From CAZKNF01 sp964554105 (GTDB lineage: Bacteria; Bacteroidota; Rhodothermia; Rhodothermales; VXPQ01): 23,176 nt of DNA. Positions 7,860 through 15,973 of this stretch are shown here, one piece after another. The notes below the pieces were generated by a model that searched no databases, had not been told where the DNA came from, and saw nothing but the letters and a program-made list of their open reading frames with translations. The first letter of the stretch is position 1. Each line of letters opens with the position of its first letter. Location: positions 1-23,176 of the forward strand of contig CAZKNF010000054.1 in NCBI GenBank assembly GCA_964554105.1, read 5' to 3'. The translations under genes and the position numbers were made by a program.

Positions 7860-10838
7860 CTAAAAATCCCAGCCAAAAAAGAACTGCTTAAAAAAACCGT
7901 CCTGCTCCTTGAATCCGTCGCGATATCGATAGCCGATGTCATAACGAAGAACGAAACCACCAAAGAGGTTAAGCCGGAGACCAGCGCCCGTCGAGCCCAA
8001 CGTCTCACCTATATTCAGCTGACTGCGCCGGTTCGCTGACAGGTCGGATTCACGATAGTCGTTGTTCCAGGCATGTGCCGCATCCAAGAATAGTGCGCCG
8101 CGTAAGTTCGCGACTCCGAAGGGCGCAAGGACGGGTATATAAAGCGATGGATTCGTCAGGATGGGAAATCTCAGCTCATGTGAGGTAAACCACATTTTCT
8201 GCCCTCGGACCGCAAATAGCCGATATCCGCGAAGATCCCAACTACCACCCATGAAGAACAGTCTGGCTTCGCGTCCCTCATTCATCCTCCCGAGGGCGCG
8301 GGATGCGAACGTGATGTTTCGGTGCAGACGAAAGTAATTCCGGACATCTGCCGTCAACGTGAAGTAGTTCACATTCGAGTACAGCACGTCGGTAGTGTAG
8401 GCCGCCTGAATGCTCCCTCGCCATCCGTCAACCGGACCATTCATGCCCCAGAGGGCATTGTCGTGTACGAGTGAGATTGCGTTCGAGACGAGCAGGGCGG
8501 AGCGGTCGATCTCCCTCCAGGGAATCTCTTTATTGTCCCAGCTCACCGACGTACTGATCTCGATGCGTCGAAACATGGAAATCGGATAGCTGATCGCGCC
8601 GAAACCACCATATACTGACTCCCAGATGGACGGGAATTCACGTGCAGCATCGGGATCCGTAATGTCGTATCGAAGACCTCCATATCGGAAGATTCCGTAT
8701 CCAATATTCGTGCGCCGGTGAAGTTGAACGCGAGATACTGAGAAGTTCAGGCTTCTCAAAAAGCTTTCTTGTCCCCGGGAGTTGCTGTACAGCATGACAT
8801 ACCAGCGATCGTCGCCCATCATATCTGAGAACGACATAACAGCGCCGCCGGTTGTGCCCCACACGGGATTTTGACTTACCTGTCCCTGTGCAACGTCAAG
8901 CGTATACTTCCGCTTGTAGTTTATGCGCTCGGCGCCGTCGTCAATGCCGATTTTCGCGAAGGCCCAGTGTTCGCCCGTCTCCGACATATCTACATCCTGC
9001 TTCGCGCGCGGATTTGCGATGAGGGAATCAATATCCGCAAGATTGCGAATAGTGAATCGAGAATGCTCGAAGCTTGTGAAGACGAGCCGGTCGTCCTCCG
9101 TCCAATAGGGATCGAATGCGGCCGCCGTAATATTGGTGAGTTTACGAAGTGTGGGCGTGCGGGAGGTCATCCCGGCTGTTCCATCGCGTAGAACAACAGA
9201 TCGCGACGCCATCGTTGCGACTTCGTCCTCTTGCTGCGGCACGCCGGCGATCCAGATATTCTGTGCACCAAACCGCCCGGTCGAATCCTTGACGGCACTC
9301 GCGAAGACCACATTTTCCGCATCGGGGCTCCAACGAGGAGAGAGGTCGAGGCGATCTCCGAAGGTGATGTACTCAATCTGTCCGCTGTCTACATCGAAGG
9401 TGAACAGGTTGTATGCGTTGGATTTGCCCGTGGAGGTTCGGTCAGATGAGAAAGCAATTCGTCCCCCGTCGGGACTCCACGCCGGCTCACGGTCGTCATA
9501 GCTGTCGTTCGTCAGCTGCGTGAGTCTTCCCGATTCGATGTCGTACGTGTAAAGATCGCTGAATCCGTTCCTACTGATCGACGAGAAGACGAGTCGCTTG
9601 CCGTCCGGACTCCAATCAGGAGAATACACGGCAACCAGATCGTCGAACGTGTAGGTTTGTCCGAGCTCATCCGATTCCAAATCATATATGTGGATGACGT
9701 CGGACCTGCCGCTCTTGGTCACGAAGGCCAGCTTGCCGTCGTTCGACACGCTGATGCGGCTTTCGAAGAGATGGAAAGCCTCGAAGTCATCCGTGCGCTC
9801 GCCGCCCACGAGCACGTCGGCTTCGGCTAGGGGGCGAAACAGAGAATCGACCTCTACTTCATAAACATTACTGTATCCGTTTCGATTACCAACGAAATAC
9901 ACCTTCCTGACGCCATCGTCGAAGCGATAGAATGCAGGCTTTGAGTTGAATCCTTCGATTGCCAATCCTTTCGCGACGAGGGATGAAAGCTGCACATCCT
10001 CGAGTTCAGGGTAATATCTTTCTTTCAGCCACTCGTGCCAGCGCTCGTCAATTTCGCGAAACTCCTCCTTAAACGTAATTTCCAGGACCTCTCGGAAGTC
10101 ACGATCCTTCCAGAAGTTCTCGATCAGCTGCAGCAGCTTCTCCTCCCCATAGGTTTCCGAAAGAAACCGGCAGAGTGCCTCGCCTTCCTTGTACATCAAA
10201 AAACTCCCGTAGGCCCGATACATATTCTCGAGCGGGACGAGGTAGTTCGAGAATAGGGCGTCACGCATCATCATCTCGTGCGAATGGTCAGGCTCACCGG
10301 ACCAATATTCGGCGAGTCCTTCCGTGAACCACAGCGGGAGGAACCGGTCAGGCGGGATGCGATGGTCTCGAACCACGCGAAGGACCTTCGAATAGGTGAA
10401 GACATGAACGAGTTCGTGTCGGATCACCCGCCGAAAGTGATGTATATTTCCGTTCGCCGGTATGACGACGCGCCCCTTCAGAAATTCAAAAAATCCCCCG
10501 ACGCCGTCAGGAATGAAGCCCGGTGTGATGTTCGTCTGCTTGAAGTGTAGGTTCGACGAGTAGAATATCAGTGGGGGTCGGTGCGTAAGGGAGAAATTGA
10601 ATTTGTTCTGGAGCTCTTCGTAGGCCTCCTCAGCGAAATGCGCGCCGTGCTCAGCGAGCTCTTGCATCTCTGGGTAATAGTAGATGTCGAAATGCTCGGT
10701 TTTGAGGATGTGCCAATCGAAATCGTTGTACTGGATTTTATTCCGGCCAAAGTGAAAATTGTACTGTGCGGTGGCAGGAAATGCGACGGCGAACGTTACC
10801 GCGAGAAGGAGTACGTGCCGCAGACGTGCAACGGACAT
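7860..10838 (-). CDS. Gluzincin peptidase / TolB-type propeller / Omp85 barrel fusion protein
   Basis: This 992-residue protein begins with a signal peptide (cleavage after about residue 24, PATAQY). Residues about 40-275 are a gluzincin metallopeptidase-like domain: the zinc motif HELVH at 141-145 and the third ligand E173 in WFTEGLAEYW (170-179). Residues about 300-600 form a TolB/PD40 beta-propeller with repeats such as YSPDWSPDGKRLVFSS (405-420), REPAWSPDGGRIAFSS (450-465) and LSPRWSPDAENVVFAS (499-514). The remainder (about 640-992) resembles an Omp85 barrel: GGSWDLRGY at 864-872 holds the RGY lid-loop motif of BamA/TamA proteins, then ELRFPI, LRGALFLDAAHAW, and STGAGLRLN. It ends in alternating aromatics with a final Phe, as in barrel assembly signals. 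It is likely inserted in the outer membrane with periplasmic peptidase and propeller domains. Substrate and activity are inferred. The BamB-like and PEGA genes follow directly. A 225-base gap precedes it. Confidence 0.88.
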   Translation of the reverse strand: MSVARLRHVLLLAVTFAVAFPATAQYNFHFGRNKIQYNDFDWHILKTEHFDIYYYPEMQELAEHGAHFAEEAYEELQNKFNFSLTHRPPLIFYSSNLHFKQTNITPGFIPDGVGGFFEFLKGRVVIPANGNIHHFRRVIRHELVHVFTYSKVLRVVRDHRIPPDRFLPLWFTEGLAEYWSGEPDHSHEMMMRDALFSNYLVPLENMYRAYGSFLMYKEGEALCRFLSETYGEEKLLQLIENFWKDRDFREVLEITFKEEFREIDERWHEWLKERYYPELEDVQLSSLVAKGLAIEGFNSKPAFYRFDDGVRKVYFVGNRNGYSNVYEVEVDSLFRPLAEADVLVGGERTDDFEAFHLFESRISVSNDGKLAFVTKSGRSDVIHIYDLESDELGQTYTFDDLVAVYSPDWSPDGKRLVFSSISRNGFSDLYTYDIESGRLTQLTNDSYDDREPAWSPDGGRIAFSSDRTSTGKSNAYNLFTFDVDSGQIEYITFGDRLDLSPRWSPDAENVVFASAVKDSTGRFGAQNIWIAGVPQQEDEVATMASRSVVLRDGTAGMTSRTPTLRKLTNITAAAFDPYWTEDDRLVFTSFEHSRFTIRNLADIDSLIANPRAKQDVDMSETGEHWAFAKIGIDDGAERINYKRKYTLDVAQGQVSQNPVWGTTGGAVMSFSDMMGDDRWYVMLYSNSRGQESFLRSLNFSVSRVQLHRRTNIGYGIFRYGGLRYDITDPDAAREFPSIWESVYGGFGAISYPISMFRRIEISTSVSWDNKEIPWREIDRSALLVSNAISLVHDNALWGMNGPVDGWRGSIQAAYTTDVLYSNVNYFTLTADVRNYFRLHRNITFASRALGRMNEGREARLFFMGGSWDLRGYRLFAVRGQKMWFTSHELRFPILTNPSLYIPVLAPFGVANLRGALFLDAAHAWNNDYRESDLSANRRSQLNIGETLGSTGAGLRLNLFGGFVLRYDIGYRYRDGFKEQDGFFKQFFFGWDF

Positions 10839-11063
10839 GGAGAGGCTCTGCGTCTTGATCGAGGCGGAATGGAGAATCGGTCGTCAACCGTAGCGTTATG
10901 TGCGCCCGCTAAACGCTTGTTCTGTGAACACATACCGCTAGTTGTACTTTAGCGCAACGCGAGTTATAGCGGCACCGTTCCCAAGTTAGAGCAATATCGT
11001 GAGGCGGCAAGCCATTCTTAATGGCCCTGAAGTGCGCCCGAACTGAGGAGCACCCGAGCGACG
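10839..11063. other. Intergenic region upstream of the Omp85-fusion gene
   Basis: No gene was found in these 225 bases, which separate the Enzyme I stop from the start of the peptidase-barrel fusion. They contain a perfect 6-bp inverted repeat GCCATT-CTT-AATGGC at 11011-11025, 38 bases past the Enzyme I stop, without a following T-run on the minus strand, so it is at best a weak terminator. A TATAAC box on the minus strand (10963-10968) could be part of a promoter for the envelope genes, but no convincing -35 element is placed at the usual distance. The length suggests the envelope unit has its own promoter here. Confidence 0.3.
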
Positions 11064-12887
11064 CTAATCGCTGTCTACGTAAGAGACGAGTTCACAGGCG
11101 TATTCCTGAACCCAACTCTTGAGGAGCGCCTTTACTTCGTGCGCGTCGCCGCAGGCAAGCGCCTCGTCAGCAAGCGCGCGTGTATCCTCGAGATTGATAG
11201 AGCGCACGACTCGTTTAAGCTCCGGAAGATATACTGGAGATGCACTCAGTTCGTCGACGCCCAAGCCAAGCAGCAGCGGCGTGGCCTCCGGTCGAGCGGC
11301 AAGCTCGCCGCACAGGCTGACCTTAATGCCCTGCTCGTGGGCGGCGGTAACGGTTTGCTTGATGAGTTGAAGCACGGCTGGATCAAGCTCCTGGTACTTT
11401 TCAGCCACTAGATCATTGCCGCGATCTACCGCGAGCGTGTACTGGGTCAGGTCGTTCGTACCGATCGAGAAGAAGTCCACCTCCGATGCGAATCGCGACG
11501 CCTTTAGCGCAACGGCCGGGACCTCGACCATAATCCCGACGGGGATGTTCTCATTGAAGGCCTCCCCACGATCGCGCAGATCTTCTACGACTTCCGCCAT
11601 GACTCGGCGAAACTCGATTACCTCATTCAGTTCCGTGACCATGGGGATGAGGATCCGGAGGGGGCCGTATGCACTGGCTCTGACGATGGCTCTGACCTGC
11701 GGAACCATTAGCTCGGGCTTGTCGAGAAGAATTCGGATCCCGCGCCAGCCGAGAAAGGGATTGTGCTCGCGGTGGCCAAGGGGCAGCATCTTATCTCCGC
11801 CGAAGTCCAGCACCCGGAAGGTCACGTCGTTCGGACCGACAGCTTCTACAATCCGCTTGTAAGTCGCGAATTGTTCGTCCTCGGAGAGATTGATGCGGCG
11901 CTGCATCAGGAAAAGTATCTCGGTACGAAACAGGCCGATTCCGTCCGCGCCGTATTCGTCGAGCAGGCTTAGCTCTTCTTGAAACTCGACATTGGCCAAC
12001 AGCCGGACAGGATGGCCGTCGACCGTTTCGGCTGGAAGCGGAACGAGCTGCTTCTGCTCGTGCTGAAGCCGCCGATATCGTTCCTGGCGCTCACGATACG
12101 TTGCCAGCGTCTCCTCCGTCGGGTCGACGATTACACGGCCCTCGAGACCGTCGATAATCATCAGGTCGCCCGTGTGTACAAGGTTCGTGATGCCGTGCGT
12201 ACTCACAACGGCGGGCAGGCTGAGGGCTCGCGCCATTATCGAGACATGCGATGTCGAGCCGCCGTAATCCATTACGGTGCCGAGTATGCCGCGTCGACTG
12301 AACAGGACGATGTCAGCAGCCGTGAGGTTTTCTGCCACCACGATCGAATTTGCATCGACGACGGAGAGAATCTTCCCGCGTCTCAGGTGTCGAACGATGC
12401 GATCTTGAAGGTCGAGCATGTCGTTTGCCCGTTCCCTCAAATATTCGTTGTCGCTCGCCTTCAGAACTTGTCGATGTTTGTTGATGACGGTCTGAATAGC
12501 GTAATCCGCGCTCATATGTTCGTCGCGGATCCGCTCCCGCACGGCATCGTACAGCTGTGCGTCGTGCAGCATCAGGGCCTGTGCCTCGAAAATGCTCGCA
12601 CTATCGTCGCCAAGTTTCTCCTTCGCGACGGAGGCGATCTTATTTAGATCACGCTCCGATTTGCTGACGGCTCGTTCGAACCGCTTCAGTTCCTGCTCGA
12701 GTTCTTCGCGGGTTATGTGCCGCTCTTCGACCTCGAATGCGGCGCGAGCATATAGATATGCGGGACCGATGGCGATTCCAGGGGCGACACCTATACCATC
12801 GACGACATATTCGCCGGCGAGCTCTTCTGCCCGCTCAGGCGCTACCTGTTCGGTCGAGGTCCCTATGTTCTGGTCGTCGGAAAGCAT
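11064..12887 (-). CDS. ptsI: Phosphoenolpyruvate-protein phosphotransferase (PTS Enzyme I)
   Basis: This 607-residue cytoplasmic enzyme transfers phosphate from phosphoenolpyruvate to HPr. The N-terminal part holds the phosphohistidine site, H214 in GGSTSHVSIMAR (209-220); most relatives have Arg where this protein has Ser211. The C-terminal PEP-binding barrel has the family signatures: GADGIGLFRTE at 313-323, RVLDFGGDKMLP at 358-369, GIMVEVPA at 451-458, FFSIGTNDLTQYTLAVDR at 472-489, and the proton-donor Cys526 in VSLCGELA. The length is about 30 residues over E. coli Enzyme I, mostly as an N-terminal extension of about 25 residues before YVVDGIGVAPGIAIGP. The gene follows HPr with an 8-base gap, so the pair is surely co-transcribed. 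No EII components are in the window. Confidence 0.97.
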   Translation of the reverse strand: MLSDDQNIGTSTEQVAPERAEELAGEYVVDGIGVAPGIAIGPAYLYARAAFEVEERHITREELEQELKRFERAVSKSERDLNKIASVAKEKLGDDSASIFEAQALMLHDAQLYDAVRERIRDEHMSADYAIQTVINKHRQVLKASDNEYLRERANDMLDLQDRIVRHLRRGKILSVVDANSIVVAENLTAADIVLFSRRGILGTVMDYGGSTSHVSIMARALSLPAVVSTHGITNLVHTGDLMIIDGLEGRVIVDPTEETLATYRERQERYRRLQHEQKQLVPLPAETVDGHPVRLLANVEFQEELSLLDEYGADGIGLFRTEILFLMQRRINLSEDEQFATYKRIVEAVGPNDVTFRVLDFGGDKMLPLGHREHNPFLGWRGIRILLDKPELMVPQVRAIVRASAYGPLRILIPMVTELNEVIEFRRVMAEVVEDLRDRGEAFNENIPVGIMVEVPAVALKASRFASEVDFFSIGTNDLTQYTLAVDRGNDLVAEKYQELDPAVLQLIKQTVTAAHEQGIKVSLCGELAARPEATPLLLGLGVDELSASPVYLPELKRVVRSINLEDTRALADEALACGDAHEVKALLKSWVQEYACELVSYVDSD

Positions 12888-12895
12888 GAACTGGT

Positions 12896-13165
12896 CTACT
12901 TAACTTCTCCAAAGCCATTCTCAAACAGCTCCGCGATGGCATCGGCTGCCTCTGCTTCATCATCCCCCTCGAACGTGAGGGAAAGCACGGAGCCTTGTTC
13001 GGCTGCCAGCGTCATGACACCGATGATGCTCTTGCCGTTGATTTCGTAGCCGTCCTTCTGGATGAAAAAATCTGAATCGAATTTGGAGGCAGTTCGAACA
13101 ATCATCGAAGCCGGCCGCGTGTGCAGCCCTGCACGGTTGGTGACAGTTACCTCTCGAACCACCAT
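12896..13165 (-). CDS. ptsH: HPr phosphocarrier protein
   Basis: This 89-residue protein is a complete HPr. The phosphorylated His15 lies in AGLHTRPA (12-19). Ser46 lies in INGKSIIGVMTLAA (42-55), the target site of HPr kinase/phosphorylase, so both catalytic and regulatory phosphorylation are possible. It accepts phosphate from Enzyme I, which is encoded 8 bases downstream. The start is the ATG at 13165, followed by a GTG codon; no Shine-Dalgarno sequence is seen and the preceding bases are AT-rich. A gap of 38 bases separates it from the prenyl synthase gene upstream. With no sugar permease nearby it may act in a regulatory, incomplete PTS; this is inference from the window alone. Confidence 0.97.
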   Translation of the reverse strand: MVVREVTVTNRAGLHTRPASMIVRTASKFDSDFFIQKDGYEINGKSIIGVMTLAAEQGSVLSLTFEGDDEAEAADAIAELFENGFGEVK

Positions 13166-13203
13166 ATTTTATGCGACAATCACAGGTGTATCGGGTCGCT
13201 TAT

Positions 13204-14205
13204 TCAGTGGAGCCGTTCTCGCATTCGCTTGAGCAGCCACGTCAGCATCTCGACGGACGCCGACTCGCCCAGCTCGGCTGCAGCATCGATTGCCTCTCGG
13301 GAATACCGAAGCACTTCGTTTCGTGCATCTTCTAGCACGCCTGACCGCTTCATTCGTTCGCGCGCCTCCTGTACTTTCTCGGCAGCGAGACCGCGCTCAC
13401 GGACAATTCGCACAAACCATTCACGATCTTGACCTGAGTTGCGCTCGATGGAGCTGAGCAGAAGATACGTCATCTTACCCTCTACCAAGTCACCCCCGAT
13501 ACTCTTCCCCCACCGTGCGTCGTCAGCCGTCAGGTCGAGAAGATCATCCTTAATCTGGAACGCGCGTCCAACATTGCGGCCGATATCTGCCATCAGCGAG
13601 ATTCCATGCGCATCGGCGCCACCGATCATCGATCCAATTTCGAGCGACGCCTGGACGAGTGCGCCGGTCTTGCAGTCCACCATGTGGAGGTACTCCTCCA
13701 CCGATACGTCATCTCGGATCTCGAACTCCTTATCCAGCGCTTGTCCCTCGCAAAGACGTGCGACCATCTCCTGGAAACGCCTGATCAGTCGGGAAATAGA
13801 CACATCACCGCCGGAGCGGGCGAGAAGATCATACGACAGCCCCATGAGGAAATCGCCACAAAGTATCGCCGTGCTCTCGTCCCATTTGACATGAACGGTG
13901 GGACGTCCCCTCCGCTCTTCGGCATGATCCATGATATCGTCATGAACCAGGGTGAAGTTGTGGAAGACCTCGACGGCAAGCGCCGCAGGCATCGCATCTT
14001 CGTCATTCGCGCCGTATATGCGGCTTGATGCCAGAAGCAATATCGGGCGAAGGCGCTTTCCTCCACTTCGGAGAATGTACTTTACCGGATCGTACAGGCC
14101 TTCCGGTTCGCGATTTTGCACGAGGTCCGGAATACGTTGGTCAATTTCGTCGCGCAGCGTCCGGATTGCACTCCGTGCGCGAACGTCACTGGAAGCGACC
14201 GTCAT
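13204..14205 (-). CDS. Polyprenyl (geranylgeranyl/farnesyl-type) diphosphate synthase
   Basis: This 333-residue trans-prenyltransferase condenses isopentenyl diphosphate with an allylic diphosphate to make isoprenoid precursors for quinones, carotenoids or undecaprenyl carriers. It shows GGKRLRP at 48-54, the first aspartate-rich motif DDIMD at 89-93 followed by ERRGRPTVH, and the second aspartate-rich motif DDLLD at 220-224. The first motif has no two-residue insertion, and Phe84 lies five residues before it, which in related enzymes helps limit chain length to about C15-C20. That product range is a guess. The gene begins 12 bases after adenylate kinase ends and precedes ptsH by 38 bases, forming a compact minus-strand unit. 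Confidence 0.93.
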   Translation of the reverse strand: MTVASSDVRARSAIRTLRDEIDQRIPDLVQNREPEGLYDPVKYILRSGGKRLRPILLLASSRIYGANDEDAMPAALAVEVFHNFTLVHDDIMDHAEERRGRPTVHVKWDESTAILCGDFLMGLSYDLLARSGGDVSISRLIRRFQEMVARLCEGQALDKEFEIRDDVSVEEYLHMVDCKTGALVQASLEIGSMIGGADAHGISLMADIGRNVGRAFQIKDDLLDLTADDARWGKSIGGDLVEGKMTYLLLSSIERNSGQDREWFVRIVRERGLAAEKVQEARERMKRSGVLEDARNEVLRYSREAIDAAAELGESASVEMLTWLLKRMRERLH

Positions 14206-14217
14206 ATAGTGAAGGGT

Positions 14218-14871
14218 TTACGAGAACTTCTTCTCGAGCAGCGTAGCAGCGAGAGCGTCCTCAATCCGCGTGTAAACCTCTTCAATCTCTCCAACGCCTT
14301 CGACTTCAAGATAGGTGCCCTTTTGACGATAATACTCCTCCACTGGCTTCGTCTCTTCCCGGTAGACGTCGAGGCGCTTTCTAATGTAGTCCGGATGGTC
14401 GTCCTTTCGCTGAATGATCAAATCGGGGTCGAGGTCGTCAGGCGGCGGCCTATAGTCCAGATGAAAGTTCTCGCCGGTGATTTTATGAACTCGTCGCTTC
14501 GAGAGGCGATCTACAATTACTTCCGTGGGCACATCTAGATTGATGATTGCGTCGAGCGGAGCGTCGTGCTCCGCCAAAAATTCGGTCAGCCATTCGGCCT
14601 GAACGATTGTTCGGGGATAACCGTCAAGGACAAACTTATCGTAATTCTGTCGTGCGATCGCCGATTCGGCCATTTCCCGCACGAGCCGATCTGGGACGAG
14701 CCGACCTTCGCGAACATACTTTTCGGCCTCCCGCCCGATTTCCGTCTCATCTTTGATCGCGGCTCTAATGATGACACCCGTAGAGGTGTGGGTAAGCCCG
14801 CGGCGCCTTGCCAGCAGAGCCGCCTGTGTCCCTTTGCCGATCCCAGGTGGGCCGAGAAATACAAGGCGCAT
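14218..14871 (-). CDS. adk: Adenylate kinase
   Basis: This enzyme interconverts ATP + AMP and 2 ADP in the cytoplasm. The ATG at 14871 gives 217 residues starting MRLVFLGPPG, as in other adenylate kinases, with an AAGGA sequence just before it; a longer open start at 14904 would add eleven non-conserved residues. The P-loop is GPPGIGKGT (7-15). The AMP-binding segment reads TSTGVIIR (29-36), the position-33 Asp of most family members being Val. FVLDGYPRT (80-88) and the RKDD(x)nR segment (156 onward) are intact. The lid is of the long type without zinc-binding cysteines. The next gene downstream is the prenyl synthase, 12 bases away. Confidence 0.95.
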   Translation of the reverse strand: MRLVFLGPPGIGKGTQAALLARRRGLTHTSTGVIIRAAIKDETEIGREAEKYVREGRLVPDRLVREMAESAIARQNYDKFVLDGYPRTIVQAEWLTEFLAEHDAPLDAIINLDVPTEVIVDRLSKRRVHKITGENFHLDYRPPPDDLDPDLIIQRKDDHPDYIRKRLDVYREETKPVEEYYRQKGTYLEVEGVGEIEEVYTRIEDALAATLLEKKFS

Positions 14872-15295
14872 TTTCCTTCGTAACTCCTGAAAGTGAGATG
14901 ACACTGGGTACGATCCCCGACTGCCGATTTGCGAAAATAGGAATCGGACGTCCGCTACACAAAAAGTTAGAGGTGGAACCTTCAGCAGCGCGTCGGACTT
15001 TCGATGAATATTGCCGATTGCGCCGGACGCTATCGGACCTCGTCAGGTGAGGACCATCATTTCGATGTCCTCGTCGCGTCGCAGTACTTTCACGGACGTG
15101 CTCCTCATAGCGCTCGAGCACAAGATCGATCGTGCGGTCCTGGATTCTGACGTTTCTGAATTGGACTTTCTAAGGAAGCTGGGCAAGAGGTCCCTCTCGA
15201 AAAGTGCGTGCGCCGTCTTCTGTTCGTGCGGCTCCGTCGCGCTGCCGGAGGAGAGAGTGATCAGCGACCGGCTCGCCTCAGACGTAGACTGATTC
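14872..15295. other. 424-base stretch without a confident gene
   Basis: This lies between the start of adenylate kinase and the end of the YqjD-like gene. Minus-strand frames are interrupted or give Ser/Thr/Arg-rich translations with no recognisable motif. On the plus strand one 78-codon frame (15056-15292) has coding-like third positions and is listed separately as doubtful. The adk promoter should lie here, but no clear -35/-10 pair was recognised. No RNA gene or hairpin terminator was evident. Confidence 0.4.
15056..15292 (+). CDS. Doubtful small hypothetical protein
   Basis: An ATG at 15056 opens a 78-codon frame with a Leu/Asp/Val-rich, plausibly helical middle (TDVLLIALEHKIDRAVLDSD near residues 9-28) and three closely spaced cysteines after the midpoint. 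About three quarters of its third codon positions are G or C, higher than its first and second positions, as in the real genes here. Against it, there is no Shine-Dalgarno sequence, no recognised family, and an open minus-strand frame (15043-15387) has the same third-position bases. Its stop lies 3 bases before the stop of the minus-strand YqjD-like gene. No function is proposed. Confidence 0.25.
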   Translation: MISMSSSRRSTFTDVLLIALEHKIDRAVLDSDVSELDFLRKLGKRSLSKSACAVFCSCGSVALPEERVISDRLASDVD

Positions 15296-15922
15296 TCACA
15301 GATCGAGCGATTCGTTCTCCATCGTAGACGGCTTTGCGGCTCCGTCACCCTCGTGAGAATGCGCGGACGCCTGTCCGGCAGCGCCATCTCCTCCGCGGCT
15401 CACCAGCTTGTCTTGAAGAGCGCTAACATTCACTCTCGAAATGAGGAAGTCTACGGACGTTTTCGCGGCGAGCGCGAGAACCGACTTCAGCGCAATGTCG
15501 AATGTTCGACGAGTGACGCCTCTGGCGTCCTCACTTACTGCTGAATGCACCGATGGCGCGTAGAAAATCACCGGTGCGCGACCGCGGAGCGACTTACGGA
15601 TGGCTTCTTCAGGATCCTTTCCACGCCTCACGTTCTTGCGCACGTCACGAGCGATCGCCTCGATGTACTGTTCCACGAGCTGCTGGTGGGCCGGCGAACT
15701 ATCGGAGCGGTTACGCTTCCGGCCCCGAACCATCAGGCTGCCGACGAGGCCGACGGCTATCGCGGCGCCTACACCTACTAGCGGGTGATTTGTTATCGCC
15801 GATTTCAACGCCGCCGGCATGGACACCAGTTCGCTTTCAAGGTTGTCGATTCGGCGCTTAATCTGCACTTCCTTGGCATTCAGCTCTCGCTGAATGCTCG
15901 ATCGATTGTCTTCCTGCTCCAT
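15296..15922 (-). CDS. Small membrane-anchored protein, YqjD/DUF883- or DUF3618-like
   Basis: This 208-residue protein begins with a charged helical region (about 1-35, likely coiled coil), then one hydrophobic helix at about 47-66 (HPLVGVGAAIAVGLVGSLMV) followed at once by basic residues (RGRKRNR). This is the usual plan of YqjD/ElaB and DUF3618 proteins, small inner-membrane-anchored proteins, some of which bind ribosomes. The middle part is charged, a weaker hydrophobic segment lies at about 143-163, and the tail is Gly/Ala/His/Ser-rich and probably disordered. It follows the YqjE-like gene by 51 bases, as yqjD and yqjE are neighbours in E. coli. It is longer than typical YqjD (about 100 residues), so the match is by plan rather than by full-length similarity. 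Confidence 0.6.
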   Translation of the reverse strand: MEQEDNRSSIQRELNAKEVQIKRRIDNLESELVSMPAALKSAITNHPLVGVGAAIAVGLVGSLMVRGRKRNRSDSSPAHQQLVEQYIEAIARDVRKNVRRGKDPEEAIRKSLRGRAPVIFYAPSVHSAVSEDARGVTRRTFDIALKSVLALAAKTSVDFLISRVNVSALQDKLVSRGGDGAAGQASAHSHEGDGAAKPSTMENESLDL

Positions 15923-15973
15923 GAGCGGATCCGGGAAACTATAGGTTGGATTTAATTTGAGCCAGGCGGTCGG

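Noticed and set aside
11011..11025. Hairpin GCCATT-CTT-AATGGC as a Rho-independent terminator for ptsI
   Set aside because: The stem is only 6 bp with moderate GC and no T-run follows on the minus strand; kept only as a note in the intergenic entry.
11979..12647. Plus-strand open frame of 222 codons
   Set aside because: It lies wholly opposite the conserved Enzyme I gene.
15043..15387. Minus-strand frame of 114 codons overlapping the end of the YqjD-like gene
   Set aside because: It overlaps that gene by 92 bases, is Ser/Thr/Arg-rich and has no motif.
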